Notes: generated by a model not told the origin, from the letters alone. DNA of 64,000 nucleotides from Pseudomonas sp. A34-9 (GCF_029543085.1 NZ_CP119967.1:2134501-2198500); one strand, 5' to 3'. Shown: positions 29,031 to 37,415, counted from the first letter of the stretch. Program-made: numbers and translations.

Positions 29031-29347
29031 CAGACGGCATCCCGCAAGGCCAGTTGCACGCGGCCATTCTCTACCCGCGCCGGGTGATGATGCGCACAAC
29101 CGATGTCCGGCGCCTGGGCTTCGCCGGTTTGCAGGTCGATTTGCCAGTTGTGCAACGGACAGGCGACGCGCTTGCCGTAAATCAATCCTTGCGACAGTGG
29201 CCCACCCCTGTGTGGGCAGCGGTCGTCGAGGGCGAAAACCTCATCGTCGCTTGTACGAAAAATCGCGATGTCACCTTTCGGCCCGGCAATGATCCGCGAG
29301 CCGAGCGCATTGATCTCGTCGAGGGCACAGATATCGAGCCAGTTCAT
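29030..29347 (-). CDS. nirD: Nitrite reductase small subunit
   Basis: A 105-residue Rieske-like subunit of the NADH-dependent assimilatory nitrite reductase. It keeps CPHRGGPLSQG and CPLHNW, the two pairs of cluster ligands of a true Rieske protein; some NirD proteins lack these. The ATG at 29345-29347 overlaps the nirB stop (ATGA), and its own stop overlaps nasC. Confidence 0.94.
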   Translation of the reverse strand: MNWLDICALDEINALGSRIIAGPKGDIAIFRTSDDEVFALDDRCPHRGGPLSQGLIYGKRVACPLHNWQIDLQTGEAQAPDIGCAHHHPARVENGRVQLALRDAV

Positions 29348-31797
29348 GCCGGCACCTCCAGGTTTTTCACAGGGATCACATCGAATTCTTTCTTCAGTTG
29401 CGGCTGCGCCAGGCGTTCCTTCCACGGATCCTGTTCGAATGACAGGGAGAATTGCAGGCGCTCATTCAGGGCCTTGCGGCGCTCTGGGTCTTCCAGCACG
29501 GCTTTCTTGATGTGCTCCATGCCGACCCGTTGCAGGTAGTGCACGGTGCGTTCGAGGTAGAAGGCCTCTTCGCGGTAGAGCTGCAGGAACGCGCCGTTGT
29601 ATTCGCGGACTTCCTCGGCGGTTTTCAGCTTGACGAAGAACTCGGCGACTTCGGTTTTGATCCCGCCGTTGCCACCGATGTACATCTCCCAACCGGAGTC
29701 GACGCCGATGATTCCTACATCCTTGATCCCCGCTTCCGAGCAGTTGCGTGGGCATCCGGAGACGGCGAGTTTCACTTTGTGCGGCGACCACATGTTGAAC
29801 AGGTCGTGCTCAAGCTCAATGCCCAGTTGCGTCGAGTTTTGCGTGCCGAAGCGGCAGAACTCGCTGCCGACGCAGGTTTTAACCGTGCGGATGGATTTGC
29901 CGTAGGCATGCCCGGACGGCATGTCGAGGTCCTTCCAGACGCCGGGCAAGTCCTGTTTCTTGATGCCGAGCAAATCGATGCGCTGGCCGCCGGTGACCTT
30001 GACCATCGGCACGTTGTACTTGTCGGCCACGTCGGCAATCCGTCGCAGCTCGGAGGGGTTGGTCACACCGCCCCACATCCGTGGCACCACTGAGTAGGTG
30101 CCGTCCTTCTGGATGTTGGCGTGCGCGCGTTCGTTGATCAGGCGCGATTGCGGGTCGTCCTTGGCTTCGCCCGGCCAAGTGGAAATCAGGTAATAGTTGA
30201 GGGCGGGGCGGCACGTTGCGCAGCCGTTCGGAGTGCGCCAGTTGAGGTAGCTCATGGTCCCGGCGATGGTCAGCAGGTGCTGTTCGCGGATGGCCTGACG
30301 GATCTGGCCGTGGTTGAGGTCGCTGCAACCGCAGATGGCTTTTTCGCTTTTCGGTTTGACGTCGGCCGCGCCACCGACGGTGTTGATCAGGATCTGCTCG
30401 ACCAGCCCCGCGCAGGAACCACAGGAACTCGCGGCTTTGGTGTGTTTCTTCACCTCATCGACACTGAACAGGCCGTGCTCCTGAATCGCCTTGACGATGG
30501 TGCCTTTGCACACGCCGTTACAGCCGCAGACTTCAGCGGTGTCGGCCATGCTCATGGCTTTGTCCTGGCCCTGATGTCCTACATCGCCTAAAGCGTTTTC
30601 TCCAAACATGAGGTGATCGCGGATCTCGCCGATGTCGTGATTCTCACGAATCTGCCGGAAATACCAACCGCCATCTGCCGTATCGCCGTACAGACAGGCG
30701 CCGACCAGTACGTCATCCTTGATCACCAGTTTTTTGTACACGCCGCCGATCGGGTCGGAGAGGGTGATGGTTTCCGTGCCTTCGCCGCCCATGAAATCAC
30801 CGGCGGAAAACAGGTCGATGCCGGTGACTTTCAATTTGGTCGAGGTCACCGAACCCTGATAACGGGCAAAACCCAATTGTGCGAGGTGGTTGGCGCAGAC
30901 CTTGGCTTGTTCGAACAGCGGCGCGACCAGACCGTAGGCAATGCCGCGATGGCTGGCGCACTCACCGATGGCATAGATGCGCGGGTCGTAGGTTTGCAGG
31001 GTGTCGTTGACCAGAATCCCGCGATTGCACGGGATGCCGGCCTTTTCCGCCAGTTCGGTGTTGGGCCGTATGCCGGCGGCCATCACCACCAGATCGGCCG
31101 GGATGATGTCGCCGTTCTTGAACTGCACCGAACCGACGCGGCCATTGCCGGCGTCGTGCAAAGCTTGGGTCTGTTCGCACAGGCGAAAGTGCAGTCCACG
31201 GGATTCGAGGGCGGTTTGCAGCAGTTGGCCGCTGGTTTTGTCCAGTTGCCGCTCCAGCAGCCATTCGCCGATGTGCACCACGGTGACGTGCATGCCGCGC
31301 AGCATCAGGCCGTTGGCGGCTTCAAGGCCGAGCAGGCCCCCGCCGATGACCACTGCGTGTTTGTGGGTTTTCGCGGTGTCGATCATCGCCTGCGTGTCGG
31401 CGATGTCGCGGTAACCGATTACGCCCTGCAAAGTATTGCCGGGGATTGGCAGGATGAACGGGGTCGAGCCGGTGGCGATCAACAGGCGATCATATTCGGC
31501 TTCGGTGCCGTCCTCAGCGATCACCCGGCGTTTGACCCGGTCGATCTCCACCACTTTGCGGTTGAGCAACAATTTGATGTGGTTTTCCAGGTACCAGTCG
31601 AGGTCGTTGAGCACGATCTCCTCGAAGGTTTGCTCACCGGCCAGTACCGGCGAGAGCAGGATGCGGTTGTAGTTGGTGTGCGGTTCGGCACCGAAGACGG
31701 TGATGTCGTACAGCTCGTTACTCAGCTTGAGCAGTTCTTCGAGGGTACGAACCCCGGCCATGCCATTGCCGATCATCACCAGTTTGAGTTTTTTCAT
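29344..31797 (-). CDS. nirB: Nitrite reductase large subunit
   Basis: An 817-residue NADH:nitrite reductase that reduces nitrite to ammonium. In order: an FAD/NAD(P)-binding region (IGNGMAGVRTLEELL, later VVIGGGLLGLEAANGL); two BFD-like [2Fe-2S] segments (CGCNGVCKGTIVKAIQ and CGCSDLNHGQIRQAIREQ); and the siroheme/[4Fe-4S] domain with TCVGSEFCRFG and SGCPRNCSEAGIKD. The start codon at 31797 follows CCGGAGAACC. It is first in the nirB-nirD-nasC-cobA operon, which sits behind an attenuator leader (31868-31958) and a sigma-54 promoter. Confidence 0.96.
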   Translation of the reverse strand: MKKLKLVMIGNGMAGVRTLEELLKLSNELYDITVFGAEPHTNYNRILLSPVLAGEQTFEEIVLNDLDWYLENHIKLLLNRKVVEIDRVKRRVIAEDGTEAEYDRLLIATGSTPFILPIPGNTLQGVIGYRDIADTQAMIDTAKTHKHAVVIGGGLLGLEAANGLMLRGMHVTVVHIGEWLLERQLDKTSGQLLQTALESRGLHFRLCEQTQALHDAGNGRVGSVQFKNGDIIPADLVVMAAGIRPNTELAEKAGIPCNRGILVNDTLQTYDPRIYAIGECASHRGIAYGLVAPLFEQAKVCANHLAQLGFARYQGSVTSTKLKVTGIDLFSAGDFMGGEGTETITLSDPIGGVYKKLVIKDDVLVGACLYGDTADGGWYFRQIRENHDIGEIRDHLMFGENALGDVGHQGQDKAMSMADTAEVCGCNGVCKGTIVKAIQEHGLFSVDEVKKHTKAASSCGSCAGLVEQILINTVGGAADVKPKSEKAICGCSDLNHGQIRQAIREQHLLTIAGTMSYLNWRTPNGCATCRPALNYYLISTWPGEAKDDPQSRLINERAHANIQKDGTYSVVPRMWGGVTNPSELRRIADVADKYNVPMVKVTGGQRIDLLGIKKQDLPGVWKDLDMPSGHAYGKSIRTVKTCVGSEFCRFGTQNSTQLGIELEHDLFNMWSPHKVKLAVSGCPRNCSEAGIKDVGIIGVDSGWEMYIGGNGGIKTEVAEFFVKLKTAEEVREYNGAFLQLYREEAFYLERTVHYLQRVGMEHIKKAVLEDPERRKALNERLQFSLSFEQDPWKERLAQPQLKKEFDVIPVKNLEVPA

Positions 31798-31867
31798 CAG
31801 GTTCTCCGGAGAGCTTCGGCTGGCCTCATGTGGGCAGTCAGGCCTTGCTCGACAAATTTTGCGCGAA

Positions 31868-31909
31868 CAAAAAAAGGCGTCCCGCTAGTTGCCTAGCGAG
31901 GACGCCTTT
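31868..31909 (-). terminator. Leader terminator (attenuator) of the nirB operon
   Basis: On the minus strand AAAGGCGTCC-T-CGCTAG pairs with CTAGCGGGACGCCTTT across a GCAA loop, with one bulged T, and is followed by seven T. It lies inside the transcribed leader, about 70 nt before nirB, so read-through must be actively allowed. Confidence 0.88.
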
Positions 31910-31916
31910 GTCCTGG

Positions 31917-31958
31917 TCCCGTTCTCTCGGGAAGCGCAGCGTTCGTCGTTGAAGGCTG
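31917..31958 (-). promoter_or_regulatory. Two-hairpin ANTAR (NasT) target in the nirB leader
   Basis: On the minus strand, hairpin 1 (31937-31958) is CAGCCTTC-AACGAC-GAACGCTG with one C/C mismatch. Hairpin 2 (31917-31932) is TCCCG-AGAGAA-CGGGA. A four-base linker separates them. Both six-base loops have A at position 1 and G at position 4, the known recognition feature of ANTAR antiterminators. The terminator follows directly, and nasT is in the same locus. Confidence 0.85.
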
Positions 31959-31986
31959 GGCTTTACGTGTGTGTTGAGTGGGCTAA

Positions 31987-32002
31987 TGCAGTGGTTGTGC
32001 CA
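31987..32002 (-). promoter_or_regulatory. Sigma-54 promoter of the nirB operon
   Basis: Minus-strand TGGCACAACCACTGCA has the -24 GG and -12 GC ten bases apart and fits the consensus TGGCACG-N4-TTGCA well. The expected start near 31976 puts the first ANTAR hairpin about 18 nt into the RNA. I found no convincing full NtrC site nearby; a TGCACC half site lies at 32055-32060. Confidence 0.8.
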
Positions 32003-32128
32003 AGTGGGGGAATGGCGTGTTTATTAGGCGGGACGGTTATTGATGGGGATTTTTTGCACCGAATCGACGCGGGTTGCTCGTTTGTGGGGCGTTCAGGCAG
32101 ACAGAATTGTTGTGATTGGGCTGGCCTC

Positions 32129-32203
32129 TTCGCGAGCAGGCTCGCTCCCACAGTGGATCGGTGTCGTTCACAAAACCCCTGTGGGAGCGAGCCTGCTCGC
32201 GAA
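32129..32203. repeat. Paired REP element, CTCGCTCCCACA family, copy 2
   Basis: TTCGCGAGCAGGCTCGCTCC faces GGAGCGAGCCTGCTCGCGAA. It lies between the kinase gene and the nirB promoter, inside what would be the nirB enhancer region. Confidence 0.88.
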
Positions 32204-32218
32204 TGACGCGACGCGGTC

Positions 32219-33877
32219 TCAGCTGTGAAACAACAACACCAGCAGCACCAGATTCCCCAGCAGAGCCAGCAACGCCATCGTCCGCCACACCTTCAACGGC
32301 TCCCGCTCAAGTAAAGGCCTGGGCCTTACACTCAAACTGCGCCGCTCGCCCTGTTCCAGCACCAACAACCACTCTTCAGCCGTTTCAAAGCGCTGCTGCG
32401 GATCCGCCGCCACCCCACGTTCCAGACTCTCCGCCAGCCATTCCGGCAAATCAGGCCGATATCGACTGGCACTCACCGGCAGACCAAATCGGGGCCGTTG
32501 AAACGCTTCAATCTCGCCATAAGGGAAATGCCCGGTCAGCAGGAAATACAGGGTCACACCGACCGCGTACAAATCCTGCCGCGCACTCGGCGGATCACCG
32601 CGAAACGCTTCCGGGGCGATATAACTTGGCGTACCCGGCAGCGTCGATGGCGCGTCTTCGGACAAGCCCGGGCAATACGCCAAACCAAAATCCAGCAGAC
32701 GTAACTCGCCGTCGTCACCCCAATGCAGGTTTTGCGGTTTGATGTCCCGGTGCAGAATCTGCCGCCGATGCAAAAGCCCCACCGCACGCAGCAGGCGCTC
32801 GGCGATATCCTGCCATTGCGCCAGGGATAGAGGCCCGAGTTGTGCCAGCGTCTTCCCGGAATATTCGCGCATCACGTAGTACAAATGCTGACGCTGATTG
32901 CAGCCATGGACTTCAGGGAAATGCCGCCCGGCGACACGTTTCAGAAACCATTCCTCGGACAGCAACGCTTGCCCCGCGCAGGAATCATCGGCGGAACGCG
33001 CAGGCAGGGTTTTCAGAAGCCATGTCTGACCTTGTCCATCCATTACTCGATACAGCAATGATTGCTGGCTCTGCGCGACGATGTCTTGCACCTGCCAGCC
33101 TTCAAAGGACTGAGCGGATTTCAGTGGCGGCGGCAGTGGCCATTGCTGCAAATGCATCAGCGCGTCACCAATGTTCGCCTCGCCGACCGCATCGACGCGC
33201 ACCAGCAAAGCACTGGCGTTGTCCTGACTGCCGGCTCGATGCGCGGCGTTCACCAAGGTGTGTGCGGCGCGGTCGAGATCCGGCTGATCACGCACAATTG
33301 CCGCAATCGCGGTATCTCCGAGTATCGACCAGACCCCGTCGCTGAGCAGTACGAAACACTCACCCTCGCGCAGTTCACCGTCGAGAAAATCCAGCACCAG
33401 ATGCTGATCCAGGCCCAGCGCGCGCTTTAGTACGTGCTGCATGCCCGGCTGATCCCAGACGTGATCTTCACTGATCCGTTGCAAGCTGTCGGCGTACCAG
33501 CGATACACCCGGCAATCGCCTACGTGAGCGAGGGTAAAACGCCGACCGCGCATGACCAAAGCACTGACCGTGGTGAGCAATGGCTGGCCACCGCCATTGG
33601 CCTGCAACCAGCGATTTTGCGCGAGCAGCAGACGCTCCAGCGCCTGTGCCACGCTCCAGGTTTGCGGTGTGGCGTAGTAGTCGAGTGCCAGCGCCTGCAA
33701 GGTCGAACGCGCAGCCAGTCCGCCATCGGCACACTGGCTGACGCCATCGGCGATGGCGAACAGATAACCCTTGCTCGCCGCCAATACCGGAGCGGGCGTC
33801 ACCAGACGCAAAGCGTCCTGATTCTCCGCACGCGGGCCGGTGGCGCTGGCTTCGGCAAAACTCAGTTGCAGGGCCAT
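32219..33877 (-). CDS. Bifunctional PP2C phosphatase / Ser-Thr kinase, membrane-anchored
   Basis: A 552-residue fusion. The N-terminal PP2C-type phosphatase (about residues 1-235) has ENQDALR, AIADGVSQCADGG and VLLSDGVWSILGD. The C-terminal Hanks-type kinase (about 265-515) has HRDIKPQNLHW with catalytic Asp, LLDFGLAY as the DFG, and GTPSYIAPEAF as the activation segment end. The P-loop region is not a textbook GxGxxG. A single membrane helix ends the protein (MALLALLGNLVLLVLLF), so both enzyme domains face the cytoplasm. It lies 7 bp after nasA in the same operon. Its substrate is unknown; a role in nitrate uptake or reductase control is inferred from context. Confidence 0.88.
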   Translation of the reverse strand: MALQLSFAEASATGPRAENQDALRLVTPAPVLAASKGYLFAIADGVSQCADGGLAARSTLQALALDYYATPQTWSVAQALERLLLAQNRWLQANGGGQPLLTTVSALVMRGRRFTLAHVGDCRVYRWYADSLQRISEDHVWDQPGMQHVLKRALGLDQHLVLDFLDGELREGECFVLLSDGVWSILGDTAIAAIVRDQPDLDRAAHTLVNAAHRAGSQDNASALLVRVDAVGEANIGDALMHLQQWPLPPPLKSAQSFEGWQVQDIVAQSQQSLLYRVMDGQGQTWLLKTLPARSADDSCAGQALLSEEWFLKRVAGRHFPEVHGCNQRQHLYYVMREYSGKTLAQLGPLSLAQWQDIAERLLRAVGLLHRRQILHRDIKPQNLHWGDDGELRLLDFGLAYCPGLSEDAPSTLPGTPSYIAPEAFRGDPPSARQDLYAVGVTLYFLLTGHFPYGEIEAFQRPRFGLPVSASRYRPDLPEWLAESLERGVAADPQQRFETAEEWLLVLEQGERRSLSVRPRPLLEREPLKVWRTMALLALLGNLVLLVLLFHS

Positions 33878-33884
33878 GAAGGTC

Positions 33885-35096
33885 TCAGACCCGCGCCGCC
33901 GTCACGGCTGCCGAACCCCAGGTGGTTCTCCAGCGGCGCTTGACGCCGTGCAAGCCAAACCACGCCAGCACGCCAAGGCTGGCAAACAACCACAGCGCCA
34001 GTTGATAGCTGCCGGTGCTCTGTTTGATCGCACCCATGCCGGCGGCCAGGGCAAAACCACCGATGCCGCCAGCCATGCCGATCAGTCCGGTCATCACGCC
34101 GATCTCCAGACGAAAACGCTGCGGCACCAGTTGGAACACCGCGCCGTTGCCGGCGCCCAGACCGAGCATGGTGCAGACGAAAAGTGCCAGCGCGGCGTAG
34201 GAGCTTGGCAGGTTGAAACCGACCGCAGCGATGCAGATAGCGGCGACGGTGTACATCGCCAGCAATGTGCGGATACCGCCAAAGCGATCAGCCAGTGCGC
34301 CACCCAACGGTCGCATCAAACTGCCGCCGAACACACAGGCAGCGGTGTAGTAACCGGCCGTCACCGGGCTCAGCCCGTATTGATCGTTGAAGTAACCGGG
34401 CAGGGCGCTGGCCAGGCCGATGAAGCCACCGAAGGTGACGCTGTAGAAAAACATGAACCACCAGCTGTCGCGGTCGCCCAGGGCTTTGAAGTAGTCAGCC
34501 ATGGCTTTGGCTTTCGGCCGCTCAGGGGCGTTTTTTGCCAGCCAGGCGAACAGCACCAGCGTCAGGATCAGCGGGATCAGGGCGAAGCCGAAGACATTGC
34601 TCCAGCCGAACGCGGCGGCGAGCACCGGCGCGAGCAGCGCCGCGAACACAGTACCGGAGTTGCCCGCGCCGGCGATGCCCATGGCTTTGCCCTGATGCTG
34701 CGGCGGATACCATTGCGAGGCCAGCGGCAGGGCCACAGCGAAAGACGCGCCGGCCATGCCGAGGAACAGACCGAGTATCAGCGCTTGCTCATAACTGTGA
34801 ATGCCGAGTTGCCAGGCACCGAACAGCGCACCAATCACAATGACCTGACCGATCAGCCCGGCGGTTTTGGGTGACAGTCGATCGGCGAGCATGCCCATGA
34901 TGAAGCGCAATACGGCACCGGCGAGGATCGGCGTGGCGACGACGAGACCGCGTTGTTGGGTGGTCAGGTGCAGGTCGGCGGCAATTTGGACGGCCAGCGG
35001 GCCGAGCAGGTACCAGACCATGAAGCTCAGGTCGAAATACAGGAAGGCCGCGAACAGGGTCGGGGTGTGGCCGGATTTCCAGAAGCTTGAATTCAT
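33885..35096 (-). CDS. nasA: Nitrate transporter, MFS NarK/NasA family
   Basis: A 403-residue major-facilitator protein with about twelve membrane helices. Gly-rich helices typical of nitrate porters are visible (LFLGMAGASFAVALPLASQW and GLGAGNGAVFQLVPQRF, the two nitrate-signature regions), and each half carries an Arg within or beside a helix. I chose the ATG at 35094-35096. The longer frame to 35192 translates the leader. It is the first gene of a nasA-kinase transcript with an attenuator leader and sigma-54 promoter. The name follows P. aeruginosa usage, where nasA is the transporter. Confidence 0.92.
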   Translation of the reverse strand: MNSSFWKSGHTPTLFAAFLYFDLSFMVWYLLGPLAVQIAADLHLTTQQRGLVVATPILAGAVLRFIMGMLADRLSPKTAGLIGQVIVIGALFGAWQLGIHSYEQALILGLFLGMAGASFAVALPLASQWYPPQHQGKAMGIAGAGNSGTVFAALLAPVLAAAFGWSNVFGFALIPLILTLVLFAWLAKNAPERPKAKAMADYFKALGDRDSWWFMFFYSVTFGGFIGLASALPGYFNDQYGLSPVTAGYYTAACVFGGSLMRPLGGALADRFGGIRTLLAMYTVAAICIAAVGFNLPSSYAALALFVCTMLGLGAGNGAVFQLVPQRFRLEIGVMTGLIGMAGGIGGFALAAGMGAIKQSTGSYQLALWLFASLGVLAWFGLHGVKRRWRTTWGSAAVTAARV

Positions 35097-35197
35097 TGCG
35101 CACCTCAGCTGAAAAGAGTCTCGGAAGGAGTCATGCAACAGCAAGTGGGGCGCCGCCACGGCCGCACCACCGGCCCCGGTCTGTGGGGCCAAAACGC

Positions 35198-35245
35198 AAA
35201 AACGCCGCTACCTGATGCGCCGGTTGGGCGAACGGGTGAGCGACG
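35198..35245 (-). terminator. Leader terminator (attenuator) of nasA
   Basis: On the minus strand CGTCGCT-C-ACC pairs with GGT-AGCGGCG and is followed by TTTTT. Its 5' arm includes GTCG, which is also the 3' arm of the second ANTAR hairpin (35241-35254). The two structures therefore exclude each other, the classic antitermination arrangement. Confidence 0.82.
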
Positions 35246-35280
35246 TCTTTGTCGTGGGTGGGGCAACCGCCGTTGGTTAC
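35241..35280 (-). promoter_or_regulatory. Two-hairpin ANTAR (NasT) target in the nasA leader
   Basis: Minus-strand hairpin 1 (35263-35280) is GTAACC-AACGGC-GGTTGC. Hairpin 2 (35241-35254) is CGAC-AAAGAC-GTCG. Both loops have A1 and G4. The linker is eight bases. Hairpin 1 begins about five bases after the predicted transcription start. Confidence 0.85.
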
Positions 35281-35295
35281 CTGTGCGTTTTACAT

Positions 35296-35311
35296 AGCGA
35301 GATTTGTGCCA
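35296..35311 (-). promoter_or_regulatory. Sigma-54 promoter of nasA
   Basis: Minus-strand TGGCACAAATCTCGCT keeps GG-N10-GC; the -24 half is near perfect and the -12 half is weaker (TCGCT). A MITE-like element begins only 20 bp upstream (35331). Confidence 0.75.
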
Positions 35312-35330
35312 ACAGCCGGAAAATCAAAAG

Positions 35331-35514
35331 CCCCTCACCCTAGCCCTCTCCCGGAGGGAGAGGGGACCGACTGTGGGATGCTCAAAATCTACGCCGACCT
35401 GTGAGACCGTGCTGAATGCGATATCGAATTCAACTGAGTCTTTGAGACTATTGCATTCACCTCAAACAACTCGGTCAGTTCCCTCTCCCTCCGGGAGAGG
35501 GTTAGGGTGAGGGG
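35331..35514. repeat. MITE-like element, CCCTCACCC/GGGTGAGGG family, copy 3
   Basis: Terminal inverted repeats CCCCTCACCCTAGCCCTCTC and GAGAGGGTTAGGGTGAGGGG enclose about 184 bp. One half of the inner motif (TACGCCGACCTG) is kept; the other half is lost. It lies between nasT and the nasA promoter. Confidence 0.85.
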
Positions 35515-35549
35515 CTTTTGATTTTTGGTAACGCAGGCTCAGCAAAACC

Positions 35550-36125
35550 TCAGCCCAGCAACTCACTCATGGCAATAATCTGCTCCGCCACCTGTATCAG
35601 CTTCTGCTGCCGGCTCATCGCCTGCCGCCGCATCAGGGTGTAGGCCTCTTCCTCATTGCAATCCTTCATCTTCATCAACAACCCCTTGGCCAGCTCAATA
35701 CGCTTGCGCTCGGCCAGTTGTTGATCGCGGGCCTGAAGCTGCGCGCGCAACGCCTGATCGCTCTCGAAACGCGCCATCGCCACATCCAGAATCGGCTGCA
35801 GACGCTGTGCATGAATGCCTTCAACGATGTAGGCACTGACCCCGGACTTGATCGCCTGACGCATCACCCCCGGATCATGTTCGTCGGTAAACATCACAAT
35901 GGGCCGTGGCTGGTCGCGGCTGACCAGGACCACTTGTTCCATGACATCGCGGCTCGGTGACTCGGTATCGATCAGGATCACGTCCGGGCGCACTGTTTCG
36001 ACGCGTGCAGGCAGGTCGATGGTCAGGCCGGACTCGTCGATCACCTCGAAACCGGCCTCGGTCAGTGCCGCTTTCAGGCGTCCGACTTTTTTCGCTGTGT
36101 CGTTGATCAACAGAATACGCAACAT
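35550..36125 (-). CDS. nasT: ANTAR-domain antitermination protein NasT
   Basis: A 191-residue response-regulator-like protein: an N-terminal receiver-type domain (MLRILLINDT, then PDVILIDTESPSRDVMEQ) and a C-terminal ANTAR domain (about residues 128-185) with ERKRIELAKGLLMKMKDCNE and EEAYTLMRRQAMSRQQKL. In Azotobacter and relatives NasT lets polymerase pass leader terminators of nitrate genes when freed from NasS. Three matching leader RNAs lie in this window. It follows nasS by 14 bp. Confidence 0.95.
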   Translation of the reverse strand: MLRILLINDTAKKVGRLKAALTEAGFEVIDESGLTIDLPARVETVRPDVILIDTESPSRDVMEQVVLVSRDQPRPIVMFTDEHDPGVMRQAIKSGVSAYIVEGIHAQRLQPILDVAMARFESDQALRAQLQARDQQLAERKRIELAKGLLMKMKDCNEEEAYTLMRRQAMSRQQKLIQVAEQIIAMSELLG

Positions 36126-36140
36126 GTTCGCGGTCTCCTG

Positions 36141-37352
36141 TCAGCGGCGGGCGAGAAGAGGGACGTTGTCGCTCAGCGCATGCAGTTTGAAGCTGCGCGC
36201 GTAAGCGGCCGGGTCGCTGCCGTCCCAGACTTTGCCGTCGAGCAACTGGCTGCTGCGCATGTCGGTGCCCCACGCGGCGACGCCGACCGCGGTGGCGGCG
36301 TCGCGGTAGACGTCCAGTTGCTGAACCTGGCGGGCGACGGCGAGGTAATCCGGGTCTTCGCGCAGTAAGCCCCAGCGGCGGAACTGGGTCATGAACCACA
36401 TGCCGTCCGACAGATACGGCAGATTCACCTCGCCGTTGCCGTGAAAACGCAGCGCGTGCGGGTCTTGCCAGCGATGGCCAAGGCCATCGGCATAGTCACC
36501 GAGAAAACGCGGTTCGATGCACGACACCGGCGCATCGAGGTACTCCGGCGCGCTGAGCAACTGTGCGGTGCTGCGGCGGTTTTCCGGGCTTTGTTCGATG
36601 AAACGGCTGGCTTCGAGGATCGCCATGACCAATGCGCGTGCGGTGTTGGGGTATTGCTCAACAAATTCGCGCGTGCAGCCAAGGACTTTTTCCGGGTGAT
36701 CAGGCCAGATGGTCTGGCTGGTGGCGAGGGTGAAACCGAGATCCTGCTGCACCGCGCTGGCGGCCCACGGTTCGCCGACACAAAAGCCATCGATGCGCCC
36801 GGCTTGCAAGTGCGCGACCATTTGCGGCGGTGGCACGACCACGCTATCAACATCTCGCAATGGATGAATGCCCTGACTCGCCAGCCAGTAATACAGCCAC
36901 ATCGCGTGAGTGCCGGTGGGGAAGGTCTGCGCGAAGGTGAGTTTTGCGCGGCTTTGGTGCACGTGGCGGTCCAGCGCTTCAGGACTGGTCACGCCCAGAT
37001 GTTGCAGGCCGTGTGACAGGTTGAGGCTTTGCCCGTTCTGGTTCAGGCCCATCAGCACCGCCATATCGGCCGGGGTGACGCCGCCGATGCCCAGGTGCAC
37101 GGCGTAGATTAGGCCGTACAGACTGTGGGCGGCATCCAGTTCGCCACTCACCAGTTTGTCGCGAAGGTTGGCCCACGAGCTCTGGCGCTTGAGGTTCAGG
37201 GTCAGCCCGTAAGGCTGGGCGAAGCCCTGTGTGGCCGCGACGACGAGCGGAGCGCAATCGCTCAGGGCCATGAAACCGAGGTTGATTGCACGCTTTTCCG
37301 GGGCATCGCTGCCATTGACCCAGGCCAGTGGCCCTGGCGAAGGTTCGTTCAT
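36141..37352 (-). CDS. nasS: Nitrate-sensing regulator NasS (NrtA-like binding protein)
   Basis: A 403-residue protein of the NrtA/CmpA substrate-binding family with no signal peptide, so it acts in the cytoplasm. Typical segments are INLGFMALSDCAPLVVAA near the N-terminus and GRIDGFCVGEPWAASAV in the middle. Without nitrate or nitrite NasS holds NasT inactive; ligand binding releases it. The frame extends to 37454, but the extra residues translate the leader hairpins, so I chose the ATG at 37350-37352. The operon has its own sigma-54 promoter and attenuator. Confidence 0.93.
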   Translation of the reverse strand: MNEPSPGPLAWVNGSDAPEKRAINLGFMALSDCAPLVVAATQGFAQPYGLTLNLKRQSSWANLRDKLVSGELDAAHSLYGLIYAVHLGIGGVTPADMAVLMGLNQNGQSLNLSHGLQHLGVTSPEALDRHVHQSRAKLTFAQTFPTGTHAMWLYYWLASQGIHPLRDVDSVVVPPPQMVAHLQAGRIDGFCVGEPWAASAVQQDLGFTLATSQTIWPDHPEKVLGCTREFVEQYPNTARALVMAILEASRFIEQSPENRRSTAQLLSAPEYLDAPVSCIEPRFLGDYADGLGHRWQDPHALRFHGNGEVNLPYLSDGMWFMTQFRRWGLLREDPDYLAVARQVQQLDVYRDAATAVGVAAWGTDMRSSQLLDGKVWDGSDPAAYARSFKLHALSDNVPLLARR

Positions 37353-37366
37353 ATAAAGCCATCTCG

Positions 37367-37415
37367 AAAAAAAACGCCGTCCCGGTCTTTGCCAAGGCAA
37401 ATCCCGAAGACGACG
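37367..37415 (-). terminator. Leader terminator (attenuator) of nasST
   Basis: On the minus strand CGTCG, TCTTCGG, TTTGCC-TT-GGCAAA, CCGGGA and CGGCG build a long imperfect stem followed by eight T. Its 5' arm overlaps the 3' arm of the second ANTAR hairpin (37412-37415). Confidence 0.8.

Noticed and set aside
31889..32206. 105-codon open frame upstream of nirB on the plus strand
   Set aside because: It covers the nirB leader, sigma-54 promoter and a REP pair. Its composition is explained by these elements.
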